A stretch of 29,853 bases of DNA from a virus, in IMG/VR virus record IMGVR_UViG_3300020021_000041, positions 1 through 29,853 of that record; one strand, 5' to 3'. The notes under the pieces were generated by a model, which did no database searches, was not told the DNA's origin, and saw only the letters and a program-made list of their open reading frames with translations. Positions 14,893-21,449 of this stretch are shown piece by piece. The number at the start of each line of letters is the position of its first letter. The stretch's first letter is position 1. Position numbers and translations under genes: made by a program.

Positions 14893-15389
14893 GGTCCTAC
14901 ACCTTTGGCGGGCGCATCGTAGTGCACCCAATTGGGCCGGATGTACTTGCCGGCCATGTAATCGCCGATGATGCGCAATGCCTCGTCAACGCTGTCTGCC
15001 CACGTGGCCAGATAACCGTCTTCGCCCATGTCGCGGGCAAACTCCAGTTGTTTGGGTTTGGGCGTTTCACCGGACTTTTTCAGCTCCAGAAACAGGCCAT
15101 GCCAGCCACCGCGTGCGCCCGGTATGAACAGGTCAGCCGCCCCCGCACGCTTGCCCATCTTCGCTTGGATCGCGTGGCCTACACGCGTGCGCTTCGATTC
15201 ATTGGAGATGTGGAACGCGTGCCGTGCCTCATCCTTGCGCAGCTTGCACCACGCAATGACGGTGATTTGAATGTCGGTTTCACTGGGATGGAGCACTACA
15301 CGAGCGCCAGCTTTTGGCGTGATGTGGTTGCCCTTGCTGTCGATCCGCGCCGACAATAGGCCACACTCGAATAAACGCTTATTTTCCAT
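14889..15389 (-). CDS. VRR-NUC family nuclease
   Basis: A 166-residue stand-alone VRR-NUC domain of the PD-(D/E)xK nuclease superfamily. Residues 79-120 carry the core: GKRAGAADLFIPGARGGWHG with Asp87, LFLELKKSG with Glu102 and Lys104, and KPKQLEFARD with Gln114. In phages such proteins are often annotated as Holliday-junction or structure-specific nucleases. ATG at 15389 follows the preceding stop by four bases, so re-initiation is likely. It is the second gene of the leftward operon, far from the replication genes on the other strand. Confidence 0.85.
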   Translation of the reverse strand: MENKRLFECGLLSARIDSKGNHITPKAGARVVLHPSETDIQITVIAWCKLRKDEARHAFHISNESKRTRVGHAIQAKMGKRAGAADLFIPGARGGWHGLFLELKKSGETPKPKQLEFARDMGEDGYLATWADSVDEALRIIGDYMAGKYIRPNWVHYDAPAKGVGP

Positions 15390-15393
15390 GGAC

Positions 15394-15618
15394 TTACGCA
15401 GTTCCACGCTGACGCTTGCGACCACGCGAACCGCCCGTGGGCTGGTTGGGGCTGGGCGTTTGCACTGCGCCGAGCCCATCCGTGATCCTGACTTTGATCG
15501 GCGGCGGCATGCCATGCAGGCGTGGCGCCAGACCGGGCAGCTTTGGCGGGTTATCGCGCACTTTTTCAGGCTTGCCGATATTGCCTGAAATGGCGCTGGG
15601 TGGGGCTTTGTTGGCCAT
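15394..15618 (-). CDS. First gene of the leftward block, hypothetical (74 aa)
   Basis: ATG at 15618 has GAGG seven bases upstream, whereas the nearby ATG at 15624 would be too close. The protein is rich in Pro, Gly, Lys and Arg, with little predicted structure (GKPEKVRDNPPKLPGLAPRL). It ends four bases before the VRR-NUC start. No domain is recognised. It marks the 5' end of the leftward operon. Confidence 0.55.
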   Translation of the reverse strand: MANKAPPSAISGNIGKPEKVRDNPPKLPGLAPRLHGMPPPIKVRITDGLGAVQTPSPNQPTGGSRGRKRQRGTA

Positions 15619-15922
15619 CGTCATGCCTCGTGTGCGTGGCTGGGTCTGTAGGTTCCGATTCTACTCTTGTTTCATCCCTTGGGAATGAACTAACTGAACG
15701 CCAGTTAACTATATGAAACGGATTGCATATGAACTATCACACATGTAGGTATAGCCCTGATATGATGCACTCAACGCGAAACGCGCCGGACACCTCGCCT
15801 TTGGATGGCGACCACACCCGGGTCACTCGATCCTTTCCAATCAGGGCAACCCACACACAAGGCTTTCAAGCCATGTGCATGCAGCTCGCGTGCATATGAC
15901 TGGACAACCGGAGGAGAACGTT
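15619..15922. promoter_or_regulatory. Divergent control region between the two gene blocks
   Basis: About 300 bases without a gene. It contains a palindrome TAACTG-5-CAGTTA at 15691-15707 and a leftward TATAGT -10 candidate at 15713-15708 with no good -35. A recurrent TGTAGGTATA site lies at 15744-15753, facing the rightward genes, and a degenerate copy (TGTAGGTT, 15647-15654) sits near the leftward start. A long rightward leader follows with small inverted repeats (for example ATGCA/TGCAT near 15880-15898). The two operons probably start here. Confidence 0.6.
15737..15755 (+). promoter_or_regulatory. Recurrent TGTAGGTATA promoter/operator site, copy 2
   Basis: TCACAC, one base, then TGTAGGTATA with TATAGC as the likely -10 box at 15750-15755. 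A -35 at normal distance is poor (TTGCAT lies 21 bases away), so an activator or other sigma contact may be needed. It precedes the first rightward gene by about 170 bases. Confidence 0.55.
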
Positions 15923-16234
15923 ATGAATGGTCGGCGTAGGAAAGAATTGGAAGTGATCAAGTCTCGCTATTCCGCTCTGTACATTGAGCTGATGGCACTG
16001 GGTGGCAAGTTCGATGACCTGCGTGGAGAGCTTGGCAACATCATGGATGAGGAACAGGAAAGTTACGACAGCCGCACGGAAAACTCGCAGTTGAGCGAGA
16101 GCGGTCAGCAATCAGAACAGGCGGTTGAATATCTACAGGAGGCGTTGGCATTGATTGAAGCGATCGTGGAGACGTGCGAAGCCAGTGATGAAACTGAATT
16201 CCACGAGGCTATTGATAACGCACAAGGCAACTGA
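15923..16234 (+). CDS. Small coiled-coil protein (103 aa)
   Basis: A strong GGAGGAGAA seven bases upstream fixes ATG at 15923. The protein is almost wholly helical and acidic, with a basic start (MNGRRRKELEVIKSRYSALY) and heptad-like spacing through residues 8-45 and 65-85. Small helical proteins of this general form (basic start, E/Q-rich middle, paired helices) are common in phage early regions and usually annotated as hypothetical. No enzyme motif is present. As the first rightward gene it is probably expressed early. Confidence 0.75.
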   Translation: MNGRRRKELEVIKSRYSALYIELMALGGKFDDLRGELGNIMDEEQESYDSRTENSQLSESGQQSEQAVEYLQEALALIEAIVETCEASDETEFHEAIDNAQGN

Positions 16235-16241
16235 TTCAAGC

Positions 16242-16267
16242 ACAACGCATTGGCAACAGTGCGTTGT
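16242..16267 (+). other. Intergenic hairpin 1
   Basis: ACAACGCA and TGCGTTGT form an 8-bp stem around a 10-base loop between two early genes. No U-run follows, so processing or mRNA stabilisation is as likely as termination. Confidence 0.5.
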
Positions 16268-16290
16268 ACTGGACTCACGAGGAGAACGTC

Positions 16291-16524
16291 ATGGCTCACT
16301 TTTACGGAACAGTTCAAGGCTCACGCGGCACAGCATCGCGGATGGGCGGCAAAGTTAGTGGCATCACTACTCAGGCCGCTGGCTGGGGTGGATGCATCGA
16401 GACACACACGTGGCATGACGAGGCCACAGGCAAAGACATGTACCGCGTGGAGCTGACACCGTGGCGCGGTAGCGGAGGCAATATCACCACGCTCGCAGAA
16501 GGTGAGTTGAGGGCCGTTGAATGA
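16291..16524 (+). CDS. Conserved small phage protein, MAHFYG type (77 aa)
   Basis: It starts MAHFYGTVQGSRGTASRMGG, a pattern I recognise from a widespread family of small phage and mobile-element proteins of unknown function. The rest is beta-like with conserved Trp and Thr (WGGCIETHTWHDEATGKDMY; then ELTPWRG). GAGGAGAA upstream fixes the start. No catalytic motif. Confidence 0.75.
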   Translation: MAHFYGTVQGSRGTASRMGGKVSGITTQAAGWGGCIETHTWHDEATGKDMYRVELTPWRGSGGNITTLAEGELRAVE

Positions 16525-16573
16525 CACGCCACGATCTGCGCAACGCTTACCCATTCCACTATCGAGGTGACAC

Positions 16574-16777
16574 ATGGAAACCAACACGTTTGACGCTGGT
16601 GCGTTCATCCACGCATTCGAGACTGAGGAAATGGATAACGACACTGTTGTCGAGGGCTTTCAACAGCTGATTGACAGCGGCACGATTGAACATTTGCAGG
16701 GCACACACCAGCGCACTGCAAACGATCTGATGAATGCGGGCTTGTGCTGGCCGCGTGGCTGGAGGCATGCCGGCTGA
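16574..16777 (+). CDS. Conserved small phage protein (67 aa)
   Basis: A 67-residue protein with the pattern GFQQLIDSGTIEHLQGTHQR followed by LMNAGLCWP. This resembles a common small phage protein family (GFQxLIDxGxxxxLQGxxxRxAxxLIxxGxC) of unknown role. The ribosome binding site is GAGG, eight bases upstream. Next to the MAHFYG-type gene and the DUF932-like gene, it forms a familiar early accessory cluster. Confidence 0.7.
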   Translation: METNTFDAGAFIHAFETEEMDNDTVVEGFQQLIDSGTIEHLQGTHQRTANDLMNAGLCWPRGWRHAG

Positions 16778-16783
16778 TAAACA

Positions 16784-16815
16784 AGTATGGCCACTTGGTG
16801 ACAGGTGGCCATACT
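16784..16815 (+). other. Intergenic hairpin 2
   Basis: AGTATGGCCAC and GTGGCCATACT form a perfect 11-bp stem around a 10-base loop, followed by GGTTTATT. It starts six bases after the preceding stop. It could be a weak terminator or an RNA processing site. Confidence 0.6.
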
Positions 16816-16862
16816 GGTTTATTCAACGCACGCAAACCGCGTGCATCACACTGGAGTACGTT

Positions 16863-17846
16863 ATGCATCTCATTGACATGACCACCGGCAAGCCGGCCAT
16901 TGCGTTCACGGGTGAAAAGCCGTGGCATGGTCTTGGCACCGACATGGGCGCCAACAAGACATTACAGGATTGGCGCGAAGCGGCTGGGCTGGATTGGACG
17001 GCCAAAGAGTCAATCGTTCAATACAACGCCGAAACGAAACACGAGCTGTTGATTCCGAAAGCATTCGTTGATCGCAAGGTGCTGTATCGCAGCGACACGT
17101 TGTCGCCTTTGTCGGTGGTTGGCAAAGACTATCGCCCGGTGCAGCCGGGGCAGATCATCGAGTTCTACGATGAATTGTGCGAGCGGTACGGTTACGCCAT
17201 GGAGACCATGGGCTCGCTGAAGGATGGCAAGACCATCTGGGCGTTGGCTCAAACCGGACAGGGGCAGCTTATCGGTGGCGTTGATCTGGTCAAGGCATAC
17301 CTGTTGCTCTACACGAGCTTTGACGGTAGCTGCGCCACGACGGGAAAGTTTACTGATGTGCGCGTGGTCTGCAACAACACGCTAAGCATGGCACAAGGTC
17401 AAGGCGGCAAGGCTGTCACGGTTCGTCACAACGCCATGTTCGACGCCAGCAAGGTCAAAGCGGAGCTGGGCGTGGGTGCGGTATGGGAAGATCACAAAGC
17501 CCGGCTGGAATCGTTAGCACAAGCGAAGGTCACACCACAACAGCAAGTCAATTTCCTGTTGTCGGTTTATCACGACATGACCGCAAAGTCGATCGACGCG
17601 GAATCGCCGAAAGTGGCAAAGACCATGGAGCGGCTGGCCGGCATTCTGGCCAATGCACCGGGTTCGCAGATGAGCACCACAACCAACACGCTTTACGGCC
17701 TGTTGAACGCGGTCACATATGACGTGGATCACTCCATGCGTGCACGCAGCGATGATTCCCGTCTGTCCAGTGCGTGGATGGGTACGGGCGACCTGTTGAA
17801 AACCAAGGCGCTGGATACTGCCACCGCCATGCTGGAAACCGTTTAA
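16863..17846 (+). CDS. DUF932-like phage/plasmid protein
   Basis: A 327-residue protein with the family's start pattern (KPWHGLGTDMGANKTLQDWR) and a core around YRPVQPGQIIEFYDELCERY, then TTGKFTDVRVVCNNTLSMAQ. This matches the DUF932 or phage/plasmid-like protein family, common on mobile elements and without a proven activity. Full length, no break. GGAG six bases upstream supports ATG at 16863. It is the largest gene of the early cluster and is followed by a strong hairpin, so it may end a transcript segment. Confidence 0.85.
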   Translation: MHLIDMTTGKPAIAFTGEKPWHGLGTDMGANKTLQDWREAAGLDWTAKESIVQYNAETKHELLIPKAFVDRKVLYRSDTLSPLSVVGKDYRPVQPGQIIEFYDELCERYGYAMETMGSLKDGKTIWALAQTGQGQLIGGVDLVKAYLLLYTSFDGSCATTGKFTDVRVVCNNTLSMAQGQGGKAVTVRHNAMFDASKVKAELGVGAVWEDHKARLESLAQAKVTPQQQVNFLLSVYHDMTAKSIDAESPKVAKTMERLAGILANAPGSQMSTTTNTLYGLLNAVTYDVDHSMRARSDDSRLSSAWMGTGDLLKTKALDTATAMLETV

Positions 17847-17853
17847 TCAAATC

Positions 17854-17878
17854 ATGCCCCCTTTGGATAAGGGGGCAT
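17854..17878 (+). terminator. Hairpin after the DUF932-like gene
   Basis: ATGCCCCCTT and AAGGGGGCAT form a perfect 10-bp GC-rich stem around a 5-base loop. The following sequence CGTTGGTTT has only a weak U-tract, so it may be a leaky terminator or attenuator. Confidence 0.55.
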
Positions 17879-17903
17879 CGTTGGTTTAAGCGAGGAGAAT
17901 GCC

Positions 17904-18092
17904 GTGCGCAAAGATGTTTTTGAGGCAACCGTGAATCTATATAACTCGTGCATCAATGTAGCCGAGGCGAGTGCCCAACAGCACCACGTTCGCGGCGACT
18001 TGGCGCACGCTTTTTCATGTGAACATCTGGCCGATGAATTGCGCCACGTAGTTCATTCTTTTACCCATGCCGAAAATCCGGAATTACTGTAA
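17904..18092 (+). CDS. Small hypothetical protein (62 aa)
   Basis: GTG at 17904 has GAGGAGAA upstream. The protein is helical with several His and Cys residues (HHVRGDLAHAFSCEHLADEL), but they are not spaced like a known zinc site. It ends in a TAATG overlap with the next gene. Confidence 0.65.
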   Translation: MRKDVFEATVNLYNSCINVAEASAQQHHVRGDLAHAFSCEHLADELRHVVHSFTHAENPELL

Positions 18093-18295
18093 TGACCTAC
18101 AAGGCTGAGTTTTCACAGCATCGCAATGATATGCATTGGAAATTCTGGACTGGCAAAACGTTCGTGCGTTGGACTGGATACGATGACGCCAATTGGTGGC
18201 AAAACGTGTCTATGTCATCTAACGCACGCCAGCGATTGCAGGACGGAAAAACCTACACCATCAATTTCAATACGTGCGAGGTCACTGTTTCATGA
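18092..18295 (+). CDS. Small hypothetical protein (67 aa)
   Basis: A Trp-rich, beta-like small protein (MHWKFWTGKTFVRWTGYDDA). Its ATG overlaps the preceding TAA, and its TGA overlaps the next ATG, so three genes are coupled. No family recognised. Confidence 0.65.
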   Translation: MTYKAEFSQHRNDMHWKFWTGKTFVRWTGYDDANWWQNVSMSSNARQRLQDGKTYTINFNTCEVTVS

Positions 18296-18687
18296 AAGCC
18301 TATTTCATTAACCCGGTGGTGCGCTCGATCACCCGGATATGCCACGACGCGAGCGACTACCGCAATATTGACAAGGCCATCGGCTGTGAATACTTCACAG
18401 CTGTCGATCTTTGCCGAAACACATGCGATGCCGTCTATGTGGATGACGAGGGCTTAATCAATGGTCGGCGTGATACACATGGCGAATTCTGGCTCACGGT
18501 GCAGACGCCACGTGGGCCGTACACGCACCAGCTGATGGGGTGTGGCTTGGTGCTTGGCTGCGATCCGGAGGGCGATACGTGCGCGGCTGAGATTCAATTG
18601 CATGAGCTGGAGGCGATGATCAGCTTTGATCGCCCGGAGGGATGGGTGGATGTCAAGCCCGGATTCAAATTCATGTCACTTGATTGA
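18292..18687 (+). CDS. DUF3846-like protein (131 aa)
   Basis: A 131-residue protein starting MKAYFINPVVRSITRI, with a central EYFTAVDLCRNTCDAVYVDD and later GCGLVLGCDPEGDTC. This resembles DUF3846, a family of small phage and plasmid proteins without a known function. Length fits. It ends the coupled trio before a new promoter-like site. The assignment is from recall of the pattern and is moderate. Confidence 0.6.
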   Translation: MKAYFINPVVRSITRICHDASDYRNIDKAIGCEYFTAVDLCRNTCDAVYVDDEGLINGRRDTHGEFWLTVQTPRGPYTHQLMGCGLVLGCDPEGDTCAAEIQLHELEAMISFDRPEGWVDVKPGFKFMSLD

Positions 18688-18719
18688 TTGAATGGTGTCA
18701 CTTCGATGAGGTGGCACTG

Positions 18720-18753
18720 TTGAAACAATCACACTATGTAGGTATAGTCCTAC
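18720..18753 (+). promoter_or_regulatory. Sigma70-like promoter with symmetric TGTAGGTATA operator, copy 3
   Basis: TTGAAA at 18720-18725 and TATAGT at 18743-18748 are separated by 17 bases, a near-ideal housekeeping promoter. GTAGG-TATAGT-CCTAC is a perfect inverted repeat with the -10 box as its spacer, so a dimeric protein bound there would block RNA polymerase. TCACAC lies just upstream as in copies 2 and 6. It sits 20-50 bases before the small gene at 18772. Confidence 0.75.
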
Positions 18754-18771
18754 CAACCAAGGGAGAATGTC

Positions 18772-18921
18772 ATGGACAAAAGGTTACATGAAACCGGTAG
18801 TGGCGTGGGTTACACACCACCCATCGACAAGACTGTTTTTCGCATCCTTGTGGGGCTGAGCACGGCCATTGTGGTTCTGGCTGGGTTGGTGGCTCACATA
18901 CTTGCGCGCATCGGCTTCTAA
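18772..18921 (+). CDS. Tiny single-segment membrane protein (49 aa)
   Basis: A 49-residue product with a polar start (MDKRLHETGSGVGY) and one hydrophobic segment at about 24-44. GGGAGAA upstream gives a strong start. It is the first gene after the best promoter in the window, so it is likely made in quantity. Function unknown; membrane-active early proteins in phages sometimes exclude other phages or alter the host envelope. Confidence 0.7.
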   Translation: MDKRLHETGSGVGYTPPIDKTVFRILVGLSTAIVVLAGLVAHILARIGF

Positions 18922-18930
18922 GGAGGGTCT

Positions 18931-19332
18931 ATGCACAATAACCCGAATGAGGTCATGGAGAACGGTCCGACGCAGGATCACTTTGACCTTGCGTTCGATC
19001 GGGCAATCGAAGATGCCGAGCTGATGCAGGTATTCTTTGACAGCACGGAACTGGAGCCTTTCCGGCCGTACCAGTTGTATCACAAGTTCGGCGGTCTTCC
19101 CAAAATGGACAAGAGCGAGGCAGATGATGCCGAGCGTGATGTTTGGTCCGAAGAGATGGAAGACGTGCTGGAGCGTTTCAAGGCGTGGCTTGAAAGCAAT
19201 GGCACACTGGAAAGTCTGGCCAATGTGGTCATGACAGAAGAGATTGCCAACAACCAAGCCGAAGCGGCCGATTATGCGGCAGAGTGTGCACGAGATCACG
19301 AGGAGGTATCACGCCTTAATGGCGGCTGGTAA
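18931..19332 (+). CDS. Acidic hypothetical protein (133 aa)
   Basis: AAGGAGGG upstream makes the start firm. The protein is very acidic and helical (MEDVLERFKAWLESNGTLES; then EEIANNQAEAADYAAECARD). High negative charge is frequent among DNA-mimic inhibitors, but no specific resemblance is seen. It is in the same transcript as the small membrane protein. Confidence 0.7.
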   Translation: MHNNPNEVMENGPTQDHFDLAFDRAIEDAELMQVFFDSTELEPFRPYQLYHKFGGLPKMDKSEADDAERDVWSEEMEDVLERFKAWLESNGTLESLANVVMTEEIANNQAEAADYAAECARDHEEVSRLNGGW

Positions 19333-19340
19333 CCGCAATC

Positions 19341-19354
19341 TGTAGGTATATACT
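19341..19354 (+). promoter_or_regulatory. Recurrent TGTAGGTATA site, copy 4
   Basis: TGTAGGTATA is followed at once by TACT, giving TATATA or TATACT as the -10 box. No good -35 is found at 16-18 bases. It lies between the stop at 19332 and the gene at 19386. Confidence 0.55.
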
Positions 19355-19385
19355 GCACACTCTTTTTAATCGCGAGGAAAAACGC

Positions 19386-19961
19386 ATGGAATTCAAGATC
19401 ACGCTTACCCGGACCTATGAAGGTCCGTTCATCCTTCTGGCCGCTGCCGTATGGCTGATCAGTGGCATTACCATCACCAAAGAACAGGAAGACAAAGACA
19501 GCAAGGGATTCACTGCACTTGCTCAGTGTGGCGATACGTGGCTGTTGAATGCCATTGCCGATAGCAAGGCGTTCAGCAAGTTCCTGATGATCCCTGATTC
19601 AGTAAGGGAATTGCACCCCAAGGGTGATGCCTTCAGCGCCTGTTTTTTAGGCCACACGTTCCTTGAGGAAGTGGGCGGCGTGATCGGTCTGGCCCGGCTT
19701 CGCGATAGTTCGCACGAGGCTGAAAAGAACGAGCATCTAGAGGCATTCCTTGCCAGCAAGGGTGACACGGTAAGCGATGGCAAGCTGTCGCAATTGCTGC
19801 GTGATATGTTCAAGGGCAAGACGGACGGCAGTGATGCCAAGTTCAAGGTGGCCACAGCTAAGCTGGACGAAAAAGGTGAACTGGTGTTCGATGGTGAACC
19901 GCCGCCGCCTGACGTGGTGGAGCAGATCAAAAAGGCTCTGAAGGGGCAGCTCGAAGCCTAA
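19386..19961 (+). CDS. Hypothetical protein (191 aa)
   Basis: A soluble protein with an N-terminal hydrophobic patch (GPFILLAAAVWLISGITITK) that is too polar around it for a certain membrane helix. A charged helical middle and a Lys/Glu C-terminus (EPPPPDVVEQIKKALKGQLE) follow. GAGGAAA upstream supports the start. It is a single-gene unit between a promoter-like site and a clear terminator. Function unknown. Confidence 0.7.
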   Translation: MEFKITLTRTYEGPFILLAAAVWLISGITITKEQEDKDSKGFTALAQCGDTWLLNAIADSKAFSKFLMIPDSVRELHPKGDAFSACFLGHTFLEEVGGVIGLARLRDSSHEAEKNEHLEAFLASKGDTVSDGKLSQLLRDMFKGKTDGSDAKFKVATAKLDEKGELVFDGEPPPPDVVEQIKKALKGQLEA

Positions 19962-19977
19962 GCGTCTGAAGTAACCT

Positions 19978-20007
19978 AGCCCGGCCAGTCATCTGGTCGG
20001 GCTTTTT
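19978..20007 (+). terminator. Rho-independent terminator
   Basis: AGCCCGGCCAG and CTGGTCGGGCT form an 11-bp stem (one G-U pair) around a 4-base loop, followed by TTTTT. It is the clearest terminator in the window and ends the gene at 19961. Confidence 0.9.
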
Positions 20008-20033
20008 CGGTATCTATCTCAAGGGAGTGTCCC

Positions 20034-20357
20034 ATGACGGTCAACATCTTGAATCTCAGTGGCAAACCCGCTGTGACAGTGGGGCTGGCCAGCCATAGGC
20101 AGTGCGAAGTGTTGCTGGCCAGCGGCGCATGGAAAGCCGCGGCGAGCCAGCAGGAGGCCATGCGGTTCTGTCGCATGGATGAGACAACGGTCAGGCTAAG
20201 GGTTGACGCCCGGGTGCTGGTCGAGGATGTCCTCGTTACCTCTATCCCGTTCGGTGGCGATTCGCTGGCGTTGGTGAATGTCTCACTGGCCAACCCACAA
20301 GGGCTTGACGAGCTGACGCTCGCTGCCCTGCTAATACTTCAAGGAGCTATGTCGTGA
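20034..20357 (+). CDS. Hypothetical protein (107 aa)
   Basis: A 107-residue protein with alternating beta-like and helical stretches (LASHRQCEVLLASGAWKAAA). AAGGGAG upstream supports the start. It ends in a GTGA overlap with the next gene, so the two are coupled. No family is recognised. Confidence 0.65.
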   Translation: MTVNILNLSGKPAVTVGLASHRQCEVLLASGAWKAAASQQEAMRFCRMDETTVRLRVDARVLVEDVLVTSIPFGGDSLALVNVSLANPQGLDELTLAALLILQGAMS

Positions 20358-20617
20358 ATGCAAAACCCAACCTGACACGCGCAGAACAGTTCACGCGCAA
20401 CAGTCTTGATCGACGCAAGCGCATTGTCGCTGAGGGCGGCCGCCAGCTAATTCTGGTGCTGGAAAAAGAGCACGCCTTGCTACTTACGGAGCTAATGGCT
20501 ATCCGGCAGGCCCGCGATCCCAAGATGAGCATCACGGGCTGGCTGCGCCTGATGATTGAGCGTGACCACACGTCGCTGGTTAAGCAGCGAGCCCGACGCG
20601 CAAGTGGCGGCCGTTGA
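20354..20617 (+). CDS. Small basic protein, possible ribbon-helix-helix (87 aa)
   Basis: GTG at 20354 with AAGGAG upstream. A Lys/Arg-rich first half is followed by KEHALLLTELMAIRQARDPK and MSITGWLRLMIERD, which could form the strand and helices of a short DNA-binding fold. Its last 38 bases overlap the end of a leftward gene on the other strand. DNA binding is a guess from charge and helices. Confidence 0.55.
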   Translation: MNAKPNLTRAEQFTRNSLDRRKRIVAEGGRQLILVLEKEHALLLTELMAIRQARDPKMSITGWLRLMIERDHTSLVKQRARRASGGR

Positions 20618-20831
20618 AGTGCACGTTGCGTGCACTAACGCGGCCGCCTGTGGTCTCGCGCACGATACGGTCGATCACCACATAATCACCTTCAGTCAAG
20701 GTGATCTGCGTCGGCACATCGCCGCCCATGCGAGCGACGTTCTGCGCAATGGTATCGACTTTGCGCAGCAATCCAGCCAGACGATCCGGCAACGGATAAC
20801 GCTCAAGTTGAGTCATCTCTTGCATATTCAT
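20580..20831 (-). CDS. Lone leftward small gene (83 aa), possible control gene
   Basis: The only minus-strand gene supported in the rightward block. ATG at 20831 has GGAGAGGA just upstream, and a good promoter lies at 20862-20889. The protein is helical at its N-terminus (ERYPLPDRLAGLLRKVDTIA) and ends in a basic beta-like part (GGRVSARNVHFNGRHLRVGL). It has no clear helix-turn-helix. Its arrangement, divergent from a small helix-turn-helix gene with a shared operator, looks like a regulatory switch, but its own role is unknown. Confidence 0.6.
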   Translation of the reverse strand: MNMQEMTQLERYPLPDRLAGLLRKVDTIAQNVARMGGDVPTQITLTEGDYVVIDRIVRETTGGRVSARNVHFNGRHLRVGLAA

Positions 20832-20861
20832 CGTCCTCTCCCGTGGAGGGAGTTGGTGAGG

Positions 20862-20889
20862 AGTATACCTACCCATGGATGATTTGCAA
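20862..20889 (-). promoter_or_regulatory. Leftward promoter with recurrent motif, copy 5
   Basis: On the minus strand TTGCAA (20889-20884), a 16-base spacer and TATACT (20867-20862) make a good promoter for the gene at 20831. The spacer end reads GGTAGGTATA, nine of ten bases of the recurrent motif. The motif also lies between the Shine-Dalgarno and the ATG of the rightward helix-turn-helix gene at 20875. Confidence 0.7.
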
Positions 20890-21078
20890 AATCACCGGTT
20901 CACGTTATTGTCACACCGAGAATTCTTGGAACAGGCGGCTGATGTGACGGGTACGTATAAGGAGCTGGCCAAGCGCACCGGAATAAGTCGGCGACGCATC
21001 GGCAAGATCAAGGCAGGTTGTGACATGTCCGTGGCTGAACTACACGCCATGAAGCTGGTCACTGAAGGGGAGCTGTGA
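20875..21078 (+). CDS. Small Cro-like helix-turn-helix protein (67 aa)
   Basis: Residues 27-49 (TYKELAKRTGISRRRIGKIK, then AGC) form a good helix-turn-helix, and the whole protein is the size of a Cro-type regulator. GGAG lies eleven bases before ATG at 20875, a little far. Its start region holds the promoter of the divergent gene at 20831, so transcription of the two would interfere. It may bind the recurrent GTAGG sites; that is a testable guess. Confidence 0.75.
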   Translation: MDDLQNHRFTLLSHREFLEQAADVTGTYKELAKRTGISRRRIGKIKAGCDMSVAELHAMKLVTEGEL

Positions 21079-21449
21079 TGTTTAATCGATTCCTTATTTT
21101 CTTTGCGCTCATGTGCTTGTTCATCTTCTACCTGACGTTCTTTTCAGAAGCCGCACCCAAGCCAGCGCCACCCAAACCACCACTGATCGTGGCTATACCG
21201 ATCCCTATCCCACCTCTGGCTGCGACTGAAGATCCTGACGCGATCTGGCAAGAATCCAACACCATGTGCCTCGCTGACGTGCTGGCGTACACACCACGCG
21301 CGAACTGGGGCCAGATGAGCGAGGAGCTAAAAGACAATCCCCATGTGTGCGTGATTGCCGAGTCGTTATCAGGGCACAATATGCTCAGCAATAACCCACC
21401 GAAAGCTGCGTACATCTTTGCTCATGAGGCCGTTTATGCCCGCCATTAA
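21078..21449 (+). CDS. Secreted or N-anchored Pro-rich protein (123 aa)
   Basis: A TGATG overlap with the helix-turn-helix gene and GGGGAG upstream give the start at 21078. Residues 3-22 form a strongly hydrophobic signal or anchor (RFLIFFALMCLFIFYLTFF), followed by a proline-rich stretch at 27-48. A compact C-terminal part with two Cys residues follows. It is probably exported to the periplasm or held at the inner membrane. Function unknown. Confidence 0.65.
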   Translation: MFNRFLIFFALMCLFIFYLTFFSEAAPKPAPPKPPLIVAIPIPIPPLAATEDPDAIWQESNTMCLADVLAYTPRANWGQMSEELKDNPHVCVIAESLSGHNMLSNNPPKAAYIFAHEAVYARH

